In this document: positions 7,048 through 15,624 of the stretch, one piece after another
Numbering within the stretch: position 1 is the first letter of the stretch
Layout: every line of letters begins with the position of its first letter
From: Azospirillum sp. TSH64
Lineage (GTDB): Bacteria > Pseudomonadota > Alphaproteobacteria > Azospirillales > Azospirillaceae
NCBI RefSeq assembly: GCF_003116035.1
Contig: NZ_LGQW01000015.1
Span: forward strand, 4,966,238 to 5,030,237
Direction: 5' to 3'
Length of the DNA: 64,000 bases
Made by a program: the position numbers and the translations under genes
The notes under the pieces: model-generated
The model's database searches: none
The model's input: only the letters and a program-made list of their open reading frames with translations
Told to the model about the DNA's origin: nothing

Positions 7048-8378
7048 GCCTTGCTTTCCTGTGCGTTGTCCTGGGCGGACCGCGATGCGGGCACGACGCC
7101 GCCGCGCATCAGGTCGCGCATCAGATGGCCGAGCAGCAGGATCGCGCAGGCCGTCAGCGCCATGGCGCCGGCGAGGACCAGCTGCGCACCGGCGAAGCCG
7201 CCGGTGGCGTCCCGCACCCAGCCGATGATGGTGGGGCCGAAGAAGCCGCCGGTGCTGCCGACCGAGTTGATCAGCGCGATGCCGGCCGCGGCGGCGGTGC
7301 CGGTCAGGAGGGTGGTCGGGAAGATCCAGATGTTGGGCGAAGCGCCGCCGATGCCGGCCGCCCCGATGGTCAACCCGGCCAGCCCGATCAGCGGATCGCT
7401 GCTGAGGGCTGCGAGGACGAAGCCGGCGGCGCTGACCAGGAACGGCCCGGCCGCATGCCAGACCCGCTCGCCGGTGCGGTCGGCATGGCGGCCGACCAGC
7501 AGCATGGCCAGCGCCATGAAGGCGGAGGGGATGGCGGCGACGAAGCCGGTCTGCACGGTGCTGAGGCCGAAGGCCTTGACGAACTGAGGCATCCAGATGG
7601 CGATGCCCGTGGTGCCCATGACGAGCCCGACCGCGATCAGGCACATCAGCAGGACGCGGGGATCGCGGACGGCGCGGCCGACGGTGAAGCGTTCCGTCCT
7701 CTCCTGGGCCGCGCGCTCGGCCTCCAGCCGGGCGGACAGCCAGCGGCGCTCGTCCTCGGCCAGGAAGCCGGCCTTCTCCGGCGAGGACGGCAGGAAGAGG
7801 GCGACGACCACACCCATGACCATGGCGGGCATGGCTTCCAGGATGAACATCCACTGCCAGCCGGCCAGACCGTTCCAGCCGTTCAGATGTTCGATGATCA
7901 GGCCGGAGACCGGTGCGCCGATGACCGACGACAGCGGCACGGCGATGTTGAAGGTTCCGAACATGCGGGCGCGGTATTCCCGCGGGAACCACAGGGTCAT
8001 GTAGAAGATCATGCCCGGAAAGAAGCCGGCTTCGGCGGCGCCCAGCAGGATGCGCACCAGATAGAAGCTGCCGGGGCTCCAGACCAGCGCGGTCGCCGCC
8101 GAGAGCAGCCCCCAGGTGATCAGGATGCGGGCGATCCACAGCCGCGCGCCGTAGCGCACCAGCAGCAGGTTGCTGGGAACCTCGCACAGCACATAGCCGA
8201 GGAAGAAGATGCCGGCGCCGAAGCCGAAAGCGGACGCCGAGAAGCCCAGATCCTGGTTCATGGTCAACGCGGCGAAGCCGATGTTCACCCGGTCGAGAAA
8301 GGCCGCGAAATAGCAGACCATCAAAATCGGCAGGATTCGCCATCCCACCTTGGCGATGACGTCGGATCGCTCATTCAT
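7044..8378 (-). CDS. MFS transporter, anion:cation symporter (tartrate/galactonate) type
   Basis: A 444-aa inner-membrane carrier with about 12 hydrophobic segments. The N-terminal RILPILMVCYFAAFLDRVNIGFAALTMNQDLGFS is the hallmark of the ACS family, which imports organic anions such as galactonate, tartrate or phthalate. The loop EVPSNLLLVRYGARLWIARILITWG and the PREYRARMFG cytoplasmic motif fit. The ATG is preceded by GGAGG at good spacing; a frame extension upstream is not needed. It is translated just before, and coupled to, the enolase-superfamily enzyme, so the carried acid is probably that enzyme's substrate. Confidence 0.87.
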   Translation of the reverse strand: MNERSDVIAKVGWRILPILMVCYFAAFLDRVNIGFAALTMNQDLGFSASAFGFGAGIFFLGYVLCEVPSNLLLVRYGARLWIARILITWGLLSAATALVWSPGSFYLVRILLGAAEAGFFPGMIFYMTLWFPREYRARMFGTFNIAVPLSSVIGAPVSGLIIEHLNGWNGLAGWQWMFILEAMPAMVMGVVVALFLPSSPEKAGFLAEDERRWLSARLEAERAAQERTERFTVGRAVRDPRVLLMCLIAVGLVMGTTGIAIWMPQFVKAFGLSTVQTGFVAAIPSAFMALAMLLVGRHADRTGERVWHAAGPFLVSAAGFVLAALSSDPLIGLAGLTIGAAGIGGASPNIWIFPTTLLTGTAAAAGIALINSVGSTGGFFGPTIIGWVRDATGGFAGAQLVLAGAMALTACAILLLGHLMRDLMRGGVVPASRSAQDNAQESKA

Positions 8379-8477
8379 CCTGGTTTCCTCCGGATTGCGC
8401 GGACTTCGCCACGCTTTGCGCCACATTTTGCTTTGATGGCCAACAGTGTCCGTTCATTGACATTGATAATCAAATAG

Positions 8478-8514
8478 GATGTTCTTAACATCTGATATTG
8501 GGAAAACTGATATT
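8478..8514. promoter_or_regulatory. Operator-like repeats in divergent LysR / MFS promoter region
   Basis: Within the 147-bp gap between divergent genes there is a perfect inverted repeat GATGTT-CTT-AACATC, followed by two direct copies of CTGATATT 15 bases apart. LysR proteins commonly bind such dyads between divergent genes. The second direct repeat ends 12 bases before the regulator start, allowing autoregulation. Confidence 0.45.
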
Positions 8515-8525
8515 AGAAACCGGCC

Positions 8526-9422
8526 ATGCGGATCACCGTCGCACAGTTGGAGGCCTTTTTCTGGACAGCACAGTTGGGCTCTGCGCAGCGGGCGGCCGAG
8601 CACCTCAACCTCGCACAGCCCACCCTGTCGCTGCGCCTGAAGGATCTGCGGGATGCGCTCGGAAGCGACGTGTTTGAACGGACGGGCCGCGGCCTGCGGC
8701 TGACGCCGGAAGGGCGCCTGCTGCTGCCGCGGGTCTCCGCGATCATGACGGAGCTGCGGGCCATCGGCGGACAGGACGAATCCCGCACCGTCGCCGGCCG
8801 CGTCCGGGTTGGGCTGGCCGAGGGTTTCGCCGTCACCTGCCTCTCGCCGCTGCTGGCCGGGCTTCAGGAGGATCATCCGGCGCTGCAGCCGGACTGGGTG
8901 GTGTCCACCAGCACCACGCTGGAGAGCGCCCTGCTGCGCGATGCGCTGGACGTGGCGGTCCTGCTCAACCCGATCGGCGACGAGCAGCTCCACCTCCAGC
9001 CGCTCGGCGCCCAGCCGACGAGCTGGGTCGTTCCGAAATCCTGGGAGCAGGCCGGTCCGCTGACGCCGCGGGACCTGTGGGCGCAGCCTGTCTTCTCCAA
9101 CCCTCCGCCGTCGGCCATGCACCGGCAGATCAGCGGCTGGTTCGCGACGGCGGGCCTTTTTCCCAGCCGTCTCAGCACCTGCACCAGCGTCGCGGTGATC
9201 GCCGAACTGGTGGCCGGCGGGGTCGGCGCCGGGCTGCTTCCCATCCCGATGGCGCAGCGGTTCCTGGCGCTGGGCCAAGTCGAGCTGGTGGCGTCCGATC
9301 CCCCGGTGGAGAACGGACGGCTTTTCATCTGCTATCGGACCGGCGTCAACGATCCCAAGGTGGCGGCGGTCGCGCGGTCCATCGCCCAGGTGATGCGGCG
9401 GATCGATTACGTCGACCTCTGA
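8526..9422 (+). CDS. LysR-family transcriptional regulator
   Basis: A 298-aa DNA-binding regulator. The N-terminal winged HTH reads QLEAFFWTAQLGSAQRAAEHLNLAQPTLSLRLKDLRDALGSDVFERTGRGLRLTPEG, a near-canonical LysR start. An effector-binding domain begins near residue 90 (GRVRVGLAEGFAV). It is transcribed away from the MFS/enolase-family pair and presumably activates that pair when the pathway acid is present. The family pattern of regulator and target being divergent is the basis for this. Confidence 0.9.
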   Translation: MRITVAQLEAFFWTAQLGSAQRAAEHLNLAQPTLSLRLKDLRDALGSDVFERTGRGLRLTPEGRLLLPRVSAIMTELRAIGGQDESRTVAGRVRVGLAEGFAVTCLSPLLAGLQEDHPALQPDWVVSTSTTLESALLRDALDVAVLLNPIGDEQLHLQPLGAQPTSWVVPKSWEQAGPLTPRDLWAQPVFSNPPPSAMHRQISGWFATAGLFPSRLSTCTSVAVIAELVAGGVGAGLLPIPMAQRFLALGQVELVASDPPVENGRLFICYRTGVNDPKVAAVARSIAQVMRRIDYVDL

Positions 9423-10043
9423 CCGGCGACGGCTCCGCGCGACGATCTCGCCGCCAGACAAGCATGCCGTCCACCATCGACGCCCCGACCGCGGCGGCGG
9501 GCGCTGCTTGCGTGGCATTGGAAAGGCGTCCAACCGGCATGCACTGCCCTGAGTCCGTCGGGCTTATGCGACGCCGCATAACGCAAGAAGCCGATGCGCG
9601 TCGGCTGCCGACCGCGGGCTGACACTTCTATGCTGCGAGGGACTGACAGTTTCACATTGCGCTTACACGCGCGCGGAATCAAGATAAGGCACATAACCGT
9701 TATTATGGAAATTTAAATTGGCTTTATCTCAATGCGCATAACTCCCACGGAAGTCAACAAGCTCCGCCTGACCGCCGGCCGGCACGGCAAGCCAGCCCGA
9801 TGAAAGGCCCGACTAACCGGCTTTACGAGTACGGCTCCGTGATCGCACCGCCGATCCGGCATTCGGGGAATGGCCGTCGGTCTTCGGCAACGCCAAGGAG
9901 CGCGGCATCTTCGGCCGCCAAACATCCGGGCAGCGCCAGAACATCCTTTCACGGACGTGTCCGCGGGGAGTCTTCGGAAGAACCCTTTGAGGGGCCCGCG
10001 CTAACCTCGGCCGGCACTCCTGCACGATCTGAAAGGATGCAAG
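9423..10043. other. 620-base intergenic region
   Basis: No convincing gene. It contains a perfect inverted repeat TTATGCG-ACGC-CGCATAA at 9564-9581 that could be an operator or short hairpin. An AT-rich stretch at about 9640-9735 is promoter-like, with no clear hexamers. A reading frame from about 9800 lacks a ribosome site and overlaps the following gene. A GAAAGGATGCAAG ribosome site precedes the next start codon. Confidence 0.5.
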
Positions 10044-10808
10044 ATGCTGAGGATGGATCGTTTATCCACGACGCTGGTCCGGCTGACCATGGACAGGCCA
10101 CCCGCCAACGCACTCTCCTTCGACCTGATCCAGGCGCTGGCGGACGATCTCGACCGCTTCGGGGCTGAGGCCGACGCACCGGCCGTGATCCTGACCGGGG
10201 CCGGCGAGCGCTTCTTCAGTGCCGGCGGCGACATTCGCGAAATCGTCGCCAGGGCGGACGCCGCAGTTCCAAGGATGCGTGCCTTCCACCGGCTGCTCGT
10301 CGCGCTCGAAGGCTACCGCTGTCCGCTGCTGTGCGCGGTCAACGGCTATGCGGTGGGCGGGGCGTTGGAGCTGGTTCTGTTCGCGGACCATGTCGTGGCG
10401 AGCGAGGGGGCCAAATTCGGCTTTCCCGAAATCAACCATGGGCTGCTTCCCGCCGCGAAGGGCATGCGGCAGGCGATGGACCGTCTCGGGCGCCGGACTG
10501 CCGAGCGTCTCCTCTATTCCGGGGATCTCGTTTCGGCGCAGGAGGCGAAGGCGATGGGCCTTGTCGATGAAATCGTCGGTTTCAGCGATTTGCAGGACCG
10601 GACCCGTGCCGTCGCCGAGACGCTTCGGCGCAAGGACATGCATCTGTTCTCGGCGATCAAACGGACCTTCGCCGATGCGCCGCGGATGACCGACGGGGAG
10701 CTGGAAGCGCGCACGCTCGGCGACATGCAGGATTACCTGAACCGCGGCGAGACGGCCGCGGCGCGTGACCGTTTCCTCCAGCGCAAAACGGGGCAGCAGC
10801 ATGGCTGA
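10044..10808 (+). CDS. Enoyl-CoA hydratase/isomerase family protein (crotonase 1)
   Basis: A 254-aa crotonase-fold enzyme acting on CoA thioesters. The first oxyanion-hole segment is RFFSAGGDIREI near residue 55 and the second is CAVNGYAVGGALELVLFADHVVAS near 95. The region where hydratases carry catalytic Glu residues reads AKFGFPEINHGLLPAAKGM, keeping one acidic residue, so hydratase, isomerase or another crotonase reaction is possible. It is the first gene of a catabolic run, and its end overlaps the following creatininase-family gene by 8 bases. Confidence 0.87.
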   Translation: MLRMDRLSTTLVRLTMDRPPANALSFDLIQALADDLDRFGAEADAPAVILTGAGERFFSAGGDIREIVARADAAVPRMRAFHRLLVALEGYRCPLLCAVNGYAVGGALELVLFADHVVASEGAKFGFPEINHGLLPAAKGMRQAMDRLGRRTAERLLYSGDLVSAQEAKAMGLVDEIVGFSDLQDRTRAVAETLRRKDMHLFSAIKRTFADAPRMTDGELEARTLGDMQDYLNRGETAAARDRFLQRKTGQQHG

Positions 10809-11571
10809 CGGCGATCATCTCCGGCTTGAGTTCATGACCTCGCCCGAGGTTGCTCTCGCCATTGCAGGCGGCACCCGGACCATCGTCATCCCCTGCGGGG
10901 CGGTGGAGCAGCATGGACCGCACCTGCCCCTCAGCGTCGATGCCGACCATGCGGAGCATCTCGGTATCCTGGTGGCGAAGGGCGTTGGGCGCGCACTGGT
11001 GGCGCCGACCATCAGGGTCGGCTGTTCGTCCCACCATCTGGCATTTCCCGGCACGATCTCGTTGCAGGACAGCACATTGGAAATGATCTGCCGGGATTAC
11101 TGCACCAGCCTGGCGCGGCATGGGTTCGAGCGCATTCTCATCTTCTCCGCCCATGTCGGCAATTCCCCGCCCTTGGCCAGGATGCTGCCGCGCTTGCGGT
11201 CGGCCGTGCCCGCCTCCTGCCGCGTCTTTGCCTTCACCGATGCGAAGGCGTGGCTGGAGTGCTGGCGCGATGCGGTGAGCGAGGCGGGCGGCGAGCCGAT
11301 CAGGGTCGGCGGCCATGCCGATATCGCCGAAACCTCGCTGATGCTCGACATCCACCCCGGACGGGTGCGCATGGAGCGCTATGAGGCCGGAAGGCTGGGG
11401 CTGCTTTCGCAAGGCGATCTGGAGCTGATGTGGCGCGACGGGCTTGCGGCCGTCAGCGCCAACGGCATTCTTGGCGACCCCTCCGGCTCCTCGACGGCCA
11501 TCGGCAGCCATTGCATCGAGCGCATCGCCTCGCTTCTCGTCGATGCTTTTTCCCAGGACGATCCGGCCTGA
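10801..11571 (+). CDS. Creatininase-family amidohydrolase
   Basis: A 256-aa protein of the creatininase/MftE family, metal-dependent hydrolases of cyclic or linear amides. The metal motif EQHGPHLPLSVDADHAE near residue 38 is canonical. The family's NGHGGN motif is replaced by FSAHVGNSPP, keeping the His and final Asn but losing two Gly. GGHADIAETSLML near residue 180 supplies further ligands. The ATG overlaps the previous crotonase stop, indicating coupling. In this operon it could hydrolyse an amide or lactam intermediate, or process a CoA or peptide-like adduct; the substrate is not known. Confidence 0.8.
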   Translation: MADGDHLRLEFMTSPEVALAIAGGTRTIVIPCGAVEQHGPHLPLSVDADHAEHLGILVAKGVGRALVAPTIRVGCSSHHLAFPGTISLQDSTLEMICRDYCTSLARHGFERILIFSAHVGNSPPLARMLPRLRSAVPASCRVFAFTDAKAWLECWRDAVSEAGGEPIRVGGHADIAETSLMLDIHPGRVRMERYEAGRLGLLSQGDLELMWRDGLAAVSANGILGDPSGSSTAIGSHCIERIASLLVDAFSQDDPA

Positions 11572-11730
11572 CGGCGCGCTACCCTGCGATCCGACCGATC
11601 ATTCCTACACAAAATAATGTTCTGAGCGCGCAGTCAGTGCAACCGATCTTCGGCAGGTTCTGCCGCCGGCTTCATGACAAGCTTTCAATCACCGAAGAGG
11701 CATCACAAACAAACCCGAGAGGGCATCCAA

Positions 11731-12870
11731 ATGGCAGTCAAGTTCGGCTTCTGGTCCGAGCAGGAAACTCTGGTCGGACAAAGCTATTCGCGCCGGCTTC
11801 ATGAGCTTGTCGAAGAGGCGGTGTTTGCCGAAAAGATGGGTTTCGACATCGTCAGCCTGTCCGAACAGCATGTCGCCTTGGGCGGGATCTCCAGCTCGGC
11901 CCCCGAAGTCGTGTATGGCTACCTCGCGGCGGTCACGTCCCGCATCCGGTTGAGACCGGCGGTTTCGCTGATGCCCAAGAAGATCAACCATGCGCTGCGC
12001 ACGGCGGAACGTGCCGCCGTCACCGACATCCTGTCCAACGGCCGCATGGAGCTGTATTGCGGCCGCGCCAACACCACCATCGCCATGCGCGCCTTCAATG
12101 TGGAGCCCGCGGAAACGCTCGAGCAGATGGAAGAAGGGATCGCGCTGATCCGGGAAGCCTTCAGCAAGGACATCTTCACCTTCGAGGGCAAGCATTACCA
12201 GGTTCCGCCGCGCATGCTGGTGCCGAAACCATTGCAGAAGCCCTACCCGCTCATGGGCATCGCGGCGACCAGCGAGCGCAGCCATGTCTGGGCGGCCCGC
12301 CAGGGGCTCGCCGTCCTCAGCCACACGCTCTACCAGGGCTGGGACGCCCAGGCGAAGATGGTCGAGGCCTACCGGTCGAACTGGCAGCGGGATCCGAACG
12401 GCCCGCTCGACCGTCCGCGTCTCGGCATGCCGGTGTTCCTCGGGATCGCCGAAACCGATCGGGCGGCGAAGGACATCTATGCCGAGCCGCTGATGCAGTA
12501 CGCCCGCATCTCGACCGATGCCTATCCGCGGCTGGCGAAGATCGCCGACGACTACGCCTACATGGGGGAAGGGCTGGAGGCGCTCCAGCGCGCGGCCACC
12601 GACTGGGATTATCTCCTGAACGACTCCGCCAGCCTGGTCTGCGGCAGCCCGGATACGGTCATCCGCCAGTTGGAACGCTTCATCGAAACCGGGGCCGAGG
12701 AAATCCTGTTCCACATCGACTCTGTTTCGCACGCCGAGATCATGAAGGCCATCGAACTGGTCGGGCGCCACGTCATCCCGCATTTCAACGACCGCAACAA
12801 TGTGGTGCGTCCGACCGACGAGATCCTCGACCAGATCCGCAGGATGCGGACGGTGAGCGCTTCGGCCTGA
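11731..12870 (+). CDS. LLM-class (luciferase-like) flavin-dependent monooxygenase
   Basis: A 379-aa TIM-barrel monooxygenase using reduced flavin from a partner reductase. Family features include KFGFWSEQETLV at the start, EEAVFAEKMGFDIVSLSEQHVALGG, AAVTSRIRLRPAVSLMPKKINHALRTAERAAVTDILSNGRMELYCGR, and LVCGSPDTVIRQLERFIETGAEEILFHID at the C-terminus. The start ATG follows GAGAGGG. An upstream extension of 19 residues in frame lacks a ribosome site. A flavin reductase and a flavin biosynthesis gene in the same run make a two-component monooxygenase likely. Confidence 0.86.
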   Translation: MAVKFGFWSEQETLVGQSYSRRLHELVEEAVFAEKMGFDIVSLSEQHVALGGISSSAPEVVYGYLAAVTSRIRLRPAVSLMPKKINHALRTAERAAVTDILSNGRMELYCGRANTTIAMRAFNVEPAETLEQMEEGIALIREAFSKDIFTFEGKHYQVPPRMLVPKPLQKPYPLMGIAATSERSHVWAARQGLAVLSHTLYQGWDAQAKMVEAYRSNWQRDPNGPLDRPRLGMPVFLGIAETDRAAKDIYAEPLMQYARISTDAYPRLAKIADDYAYMGEGLEALQRAATDWDYLLNDSASLVCGSPDTVIRQLERFIETGAEEILFHIDSVSHAEIMKAIELVGRHVIPHFNDRNNVVRPTDEILDQIRRMRTVSASA

Positions 12871-12902
12871 TCCCCTCTCGACCGATCTGAAGAGAGCCTC
12901 CC

Positions 12903-13691
12903 ATGACCGACAAGACCTATAGGGGCCTGCTCGTCGAGAAGCGCGCGAGCGGCGTGGCCATCGTCACCCTGAACCGGCCGGAAATCCTCAACGCCATCGA
13001 CTGGCCGATGCATGCCGCGCTGGAAGAGCTGTTCGTGGACCTCGACAACGACCGGGCGGTCAAGGCTGTCGTCCTGACCGGTGCCGGCCGCGGTTTCTGC
13101 TCCGGCGGCGATCAGAATGCGCTCGACGACGATCTCGGGCCGATTTCGCCGACCCGTTCCGGGCGTCATCTCATCCGCAACATGCTCGAGCTGGAATGCC
13201 CGCTGATCGCCGCGGTCAACGGCGTCGCCGTCGGGCTGGGTGCCACGCTCGCCCTGTTCTGCGACGTCGTCTTCGCCGAGCCCGCGGCCCGCTTCGCCGA
13301 CACCCATGTGACGGCCGGCGTCGTCGCCGGCGACGGCGGTGCTGTGATCTGGCCGCTGCTTCTGGGGCCGGTGCGGGCCAAGCATTACCTGATGACCGGG
13401 GACTTCATTTCGGCGGAGGAGGCGGCGGCGGCCGGCATGATCAACAGGGTCGTGCCGGAAGGAACCGTCGTCGAGCATGCGGTCCGCTACGCCGAGATGC
13501 TCGCATCCGGTCCCCGCGACGCCATCGTCTGGACCAAATACGCCGTCAACACGCTGATCAAGGAGCAGGTGCATTTGAATCTCGACACCGCCGGCGCGCT
13601 CGAGATGCTCACCTTCCACAGCCCGGAGCGCAAGGAGGCCGTCGCCGCCTTCCGCGAGAAGCGCAAGCGCTTTGCAGAAGGCGGCAATTGA
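12903..13691 (+). CDS. Enoyl-CoA hydratase/isomerase family protein (crotonase 2)
   Basis: A second crotonase (262 aa), not a close copy of the first. The oxyanion segments are RGFCSGGDQNALDDD near residue 65 and AAVNGVAVGLGATLALFCDVVFAEP near 105. The DTHVTAGVVAGDGGAVIWPLLLG segment resembles hydratases with an acidic residue in the second catalytic position. It is followed by EEAAAAGMINRVVPEG. It lies 32 bases after the monooxygenase and one base before the acyl-CoA ligase start, so it belongs to the same transcript. Hydration or ring-opening of a CoA-bound intermediate is the likely role. Confidence 0.87.
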   Translation: MTDKTYRGLLVEKRASGVAIVTLNRPEILNAIDWPMHAALEELFVDLDNDRAVKAVVLTGAGRGFCSGGDQNALDDDLGPISPTRSGRHLIRNMLELECPLIAAVNGVAVGLGATLALFCDVVFAEPAARFADTHVTAGVVAGDGGAVIWPLLLGPVRAKHYLMTGDFISAEEAAAAGMINRVVPEGTVVEHAVRYAEMLASGPRDAIVWTKYAVNTLIKEQVHLNLDTAGALEMLTFHSPERKEAVAAFREKRKRFAEGGN

Positions 13692-13692
13692 G

Positions 13693-15603
13693 ATGGGCGG
13701 GCCGCATTCCGTTTTCCCGCCCGTCCTGCCCTCAACCGCCTCATCCGCCATCGACCCTCCACCAACCGCGCATGAGGACGCGACGTTGCCGTCGCTGCTG
13801 CGCGACCGCCGGGACGGCAGGGGCGAGGCCGTGGCGTTCTTCCAGAAGCGTGCCGGCACATGGCACGCCACGACCTGGGGGGAGTTCGCCAGGGACGTTG
13901 CGGCACTTTCGCGTGCCCTCCTCGATCATGGTCTGGAGAAGGGGGACCATGTCGCCATCATGGGCGACATCTCGCAGGACTGGGTGGTCGCCTACATGGC
14001 GACGGTCTGCGCCGGCGGCGTGGCGGTCGGGATCTATTTCACCTCTTCGACCGAGGAGGTGGAATATTTCCTGGAGGATTCGGGAAGCAAATTCGCCTTC
14101 GTCGCCGGAGAGAAGGAACTCGCCGTCCTTCTCCGCAGCCGGCAGGCGGAGAGCTTGAAGAAGATCGTGGTCTTCGATCCGGCGGTTCAGTCGTCGAAAA
14201 ACGTCGTCTCGCTGCCGCGCTTTTCCGCCTCATCGTCCTCCGATTGTGCGTCGCTGCTCGACGAGCAGGCCGGCAAGGCGCGGGCGGAAGACAATGCCAG
14301 CATCGTCTACACCTCCGGCACGACCGGCAATCCCAAGGGCGCGATCCTCACCCACCGGTCGCTGATCGAGGGGCTGATGACCACCCGAGGCTTTTGCCCG
14401 GCGCTTTTCCGCGAACCCCAGCGGGTGGTCGTCCATCTCCCCCTCTCCCATGTCGTCGGGCTCGGGCAGGGCATCGTTCTTCCTCTCATCAGCGAGGTCA
14501 CGCCCTATTTCGGCGAGACCGGAGCGGATTTCGCGACGACGATCCGCGACGTGAGGCCGACCTATTGGATGGCGCCGCCGCGCTTCTATCAACGCTATGC
14601 CGCCGAACTGGTCAGCAGGATCAATGCGTCGGCCACGGTCGGCAGGAAATCCTATCGCTTCGCGATGTCCATCGCCCAGAAGGCGCTGGCGGACCGGCAG
14701 GCGGACGGCCCGGACGATCCGTTTCTCCAGGCGCTTTTCGCGACCTGCCGCGACCGGGTCTTCCTGCCGCTCCTGGCGGAGATCGGGCTCGATCAGCTGA
14801 GATACCCGTACACCGCCTCCGCGCCGATGCCGCCGGACGTCGTGAAGCTGTGGCAGACCTGGGGGTTGAACCTCAAGGAGGTCTATGGCCAGACCGAACT
14901 GGTCGGTGCGAACACCGGGCAGATGCGGGACTGGTCGAAGCCCGGCACCATCGGCGTTCCGATTGCCGATCCGCGCTGGAAGACCAGGATCGCCGGCGAT
15001 GGCGAAATGCTGGTGACGGGGCCCGGCCTGTTCACGGGCTACCTGAACAAGCCCGACGACACGCTGGAGGCTCTGCGCGACGGATGGCTCCACACCGGCG
15101 ATATCGTCGAGGTCCGGCCCGATGGCCAACTGGCGATCATCGACCGGAAAAAGGAGATCATCAACACCTCCGGCGGCAAGTCGATCAGTCCGGCACAGAT
15201 CGAGAACGAGCTGCGGCGAAGCCCCTACATCTCGGAGGCCGCGGTCTGCGGCGACGGGCGGAAATACCTCGTGGCGCTGATCGAGGTCGACCGCATCGCG
15301 ATGATGGACTGGGTGAAGGGGCGGAACGAAACGATCAATGATTACGCGGATTTCTGTTCGTCGGAAGCGGTGATCCACCTGATCGAGGGGGAGGTCGCCA
15401 GGGCGAACCAGAGGCTGGCGCCCGTCGAGCAGATAAAGTCGTTCCGCATCCTTCCCGAAGAGCTGTCGGCGGAAAACGGCGTCATGACGGCGACCCGGAA
15501 AAAGCGGCGCAAGGTGCTGAACGAGCGGTACGCGGCGCTGATCGATTCGCTCTACGACGACTCCGAGGATTCGCTGATCCGTCAGGCGCTGTCCAACCTG
15601 TGA
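13693..15603 (+). CDS. AMP-dependent acyl-CoA synthetase (long-chain type)
   Basis: A 636-aa adenylate-forming ligase that activates a carboxylic acid to its CoA thioester. The P-loop-like motif is IVYTSGTTGNPKGAILTHRSL near residue 205, the A5 motif is LKEVYGQTELVG near 400, the A7 region is GWLHTGDIVEVRPDG, and the catalytic Lys region is IDRKKEIINTSGGKSISPAQIE. Length and layout match long-chain FadD15-like ligases; a short N-terminal extension precedes the domain. The chosen ATG is one base after the crotonase stop. As sole CoA ligase in the run it probably primes the substrate for the crotonases. Confidence 0.88.
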   Translation: MGGPHSVFPPVLPSTASSAIDPPPTAHEDATLPSLLRDRRDGRGEAVAFFQKRAGTWHATTWGEFARDVAALSRALLDHGLEKGDHVAIMGDISQDWVVAYMATVCAGGVAVGIYFTSSTEEVEYFLEDSGSKFAFVAGEKELAVLLRSRQAESLKKIVVFDPAVQSSKNVVSLPRFSASSSSDCASLLDEQAGKARAEDNASIVYTSGTTGNPKGAILTHRSLIEGLMTTRGFCPALFREPQRVVVHLPLSHVVGLGQGIVLPLISEVTPYFGETGADFATTIRDVRPTYWMAPPRFYQRYAAELVSRINASATVGRKSYRFAMSIAQKALADRQADGPDDPFLQALFATCRDRVFLPLLAEIGLDQLRYPYTASAPMPPDVVKLWQTWGLNLKEVYGQTELVGANTGQMRDWSKPGTIGVPIADPRWKTRIAGDGEMLVTGPGLFTGYLNKPDDTLEALRDGWLHTGDIVEVRPDGQLAIIDRKKEIINTSGGKSISPAQIENELRRSPYISEAAVCGDGRKYLVALIEVDRIAMMDWVKGRNETINDYADFCSSEAVIHLIEGEVARANQRLAPVEQIKSFRILPEELSAENGVMTATRKKRRKVLNERYAALIDSLYDDSEDSLIRQALSNL

Positions 15604-15624
15604 TGCGGTGATCGGAGGAAGATC

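Noticed and set aside
5911..8343. Apparent 810-codon gene reading through the MFS region into the enolase-family gene
   Set aside because: Only the last 378 codons are coding in this frame; the first part is the MFS gene read out of frame. The ATGA junction at 7044-7047 gives two separate genes.
9800..10168. 122-codon frame before crotonase 1
   Set aside because: Overlaps the crotonase start out of frame and has no coding character.
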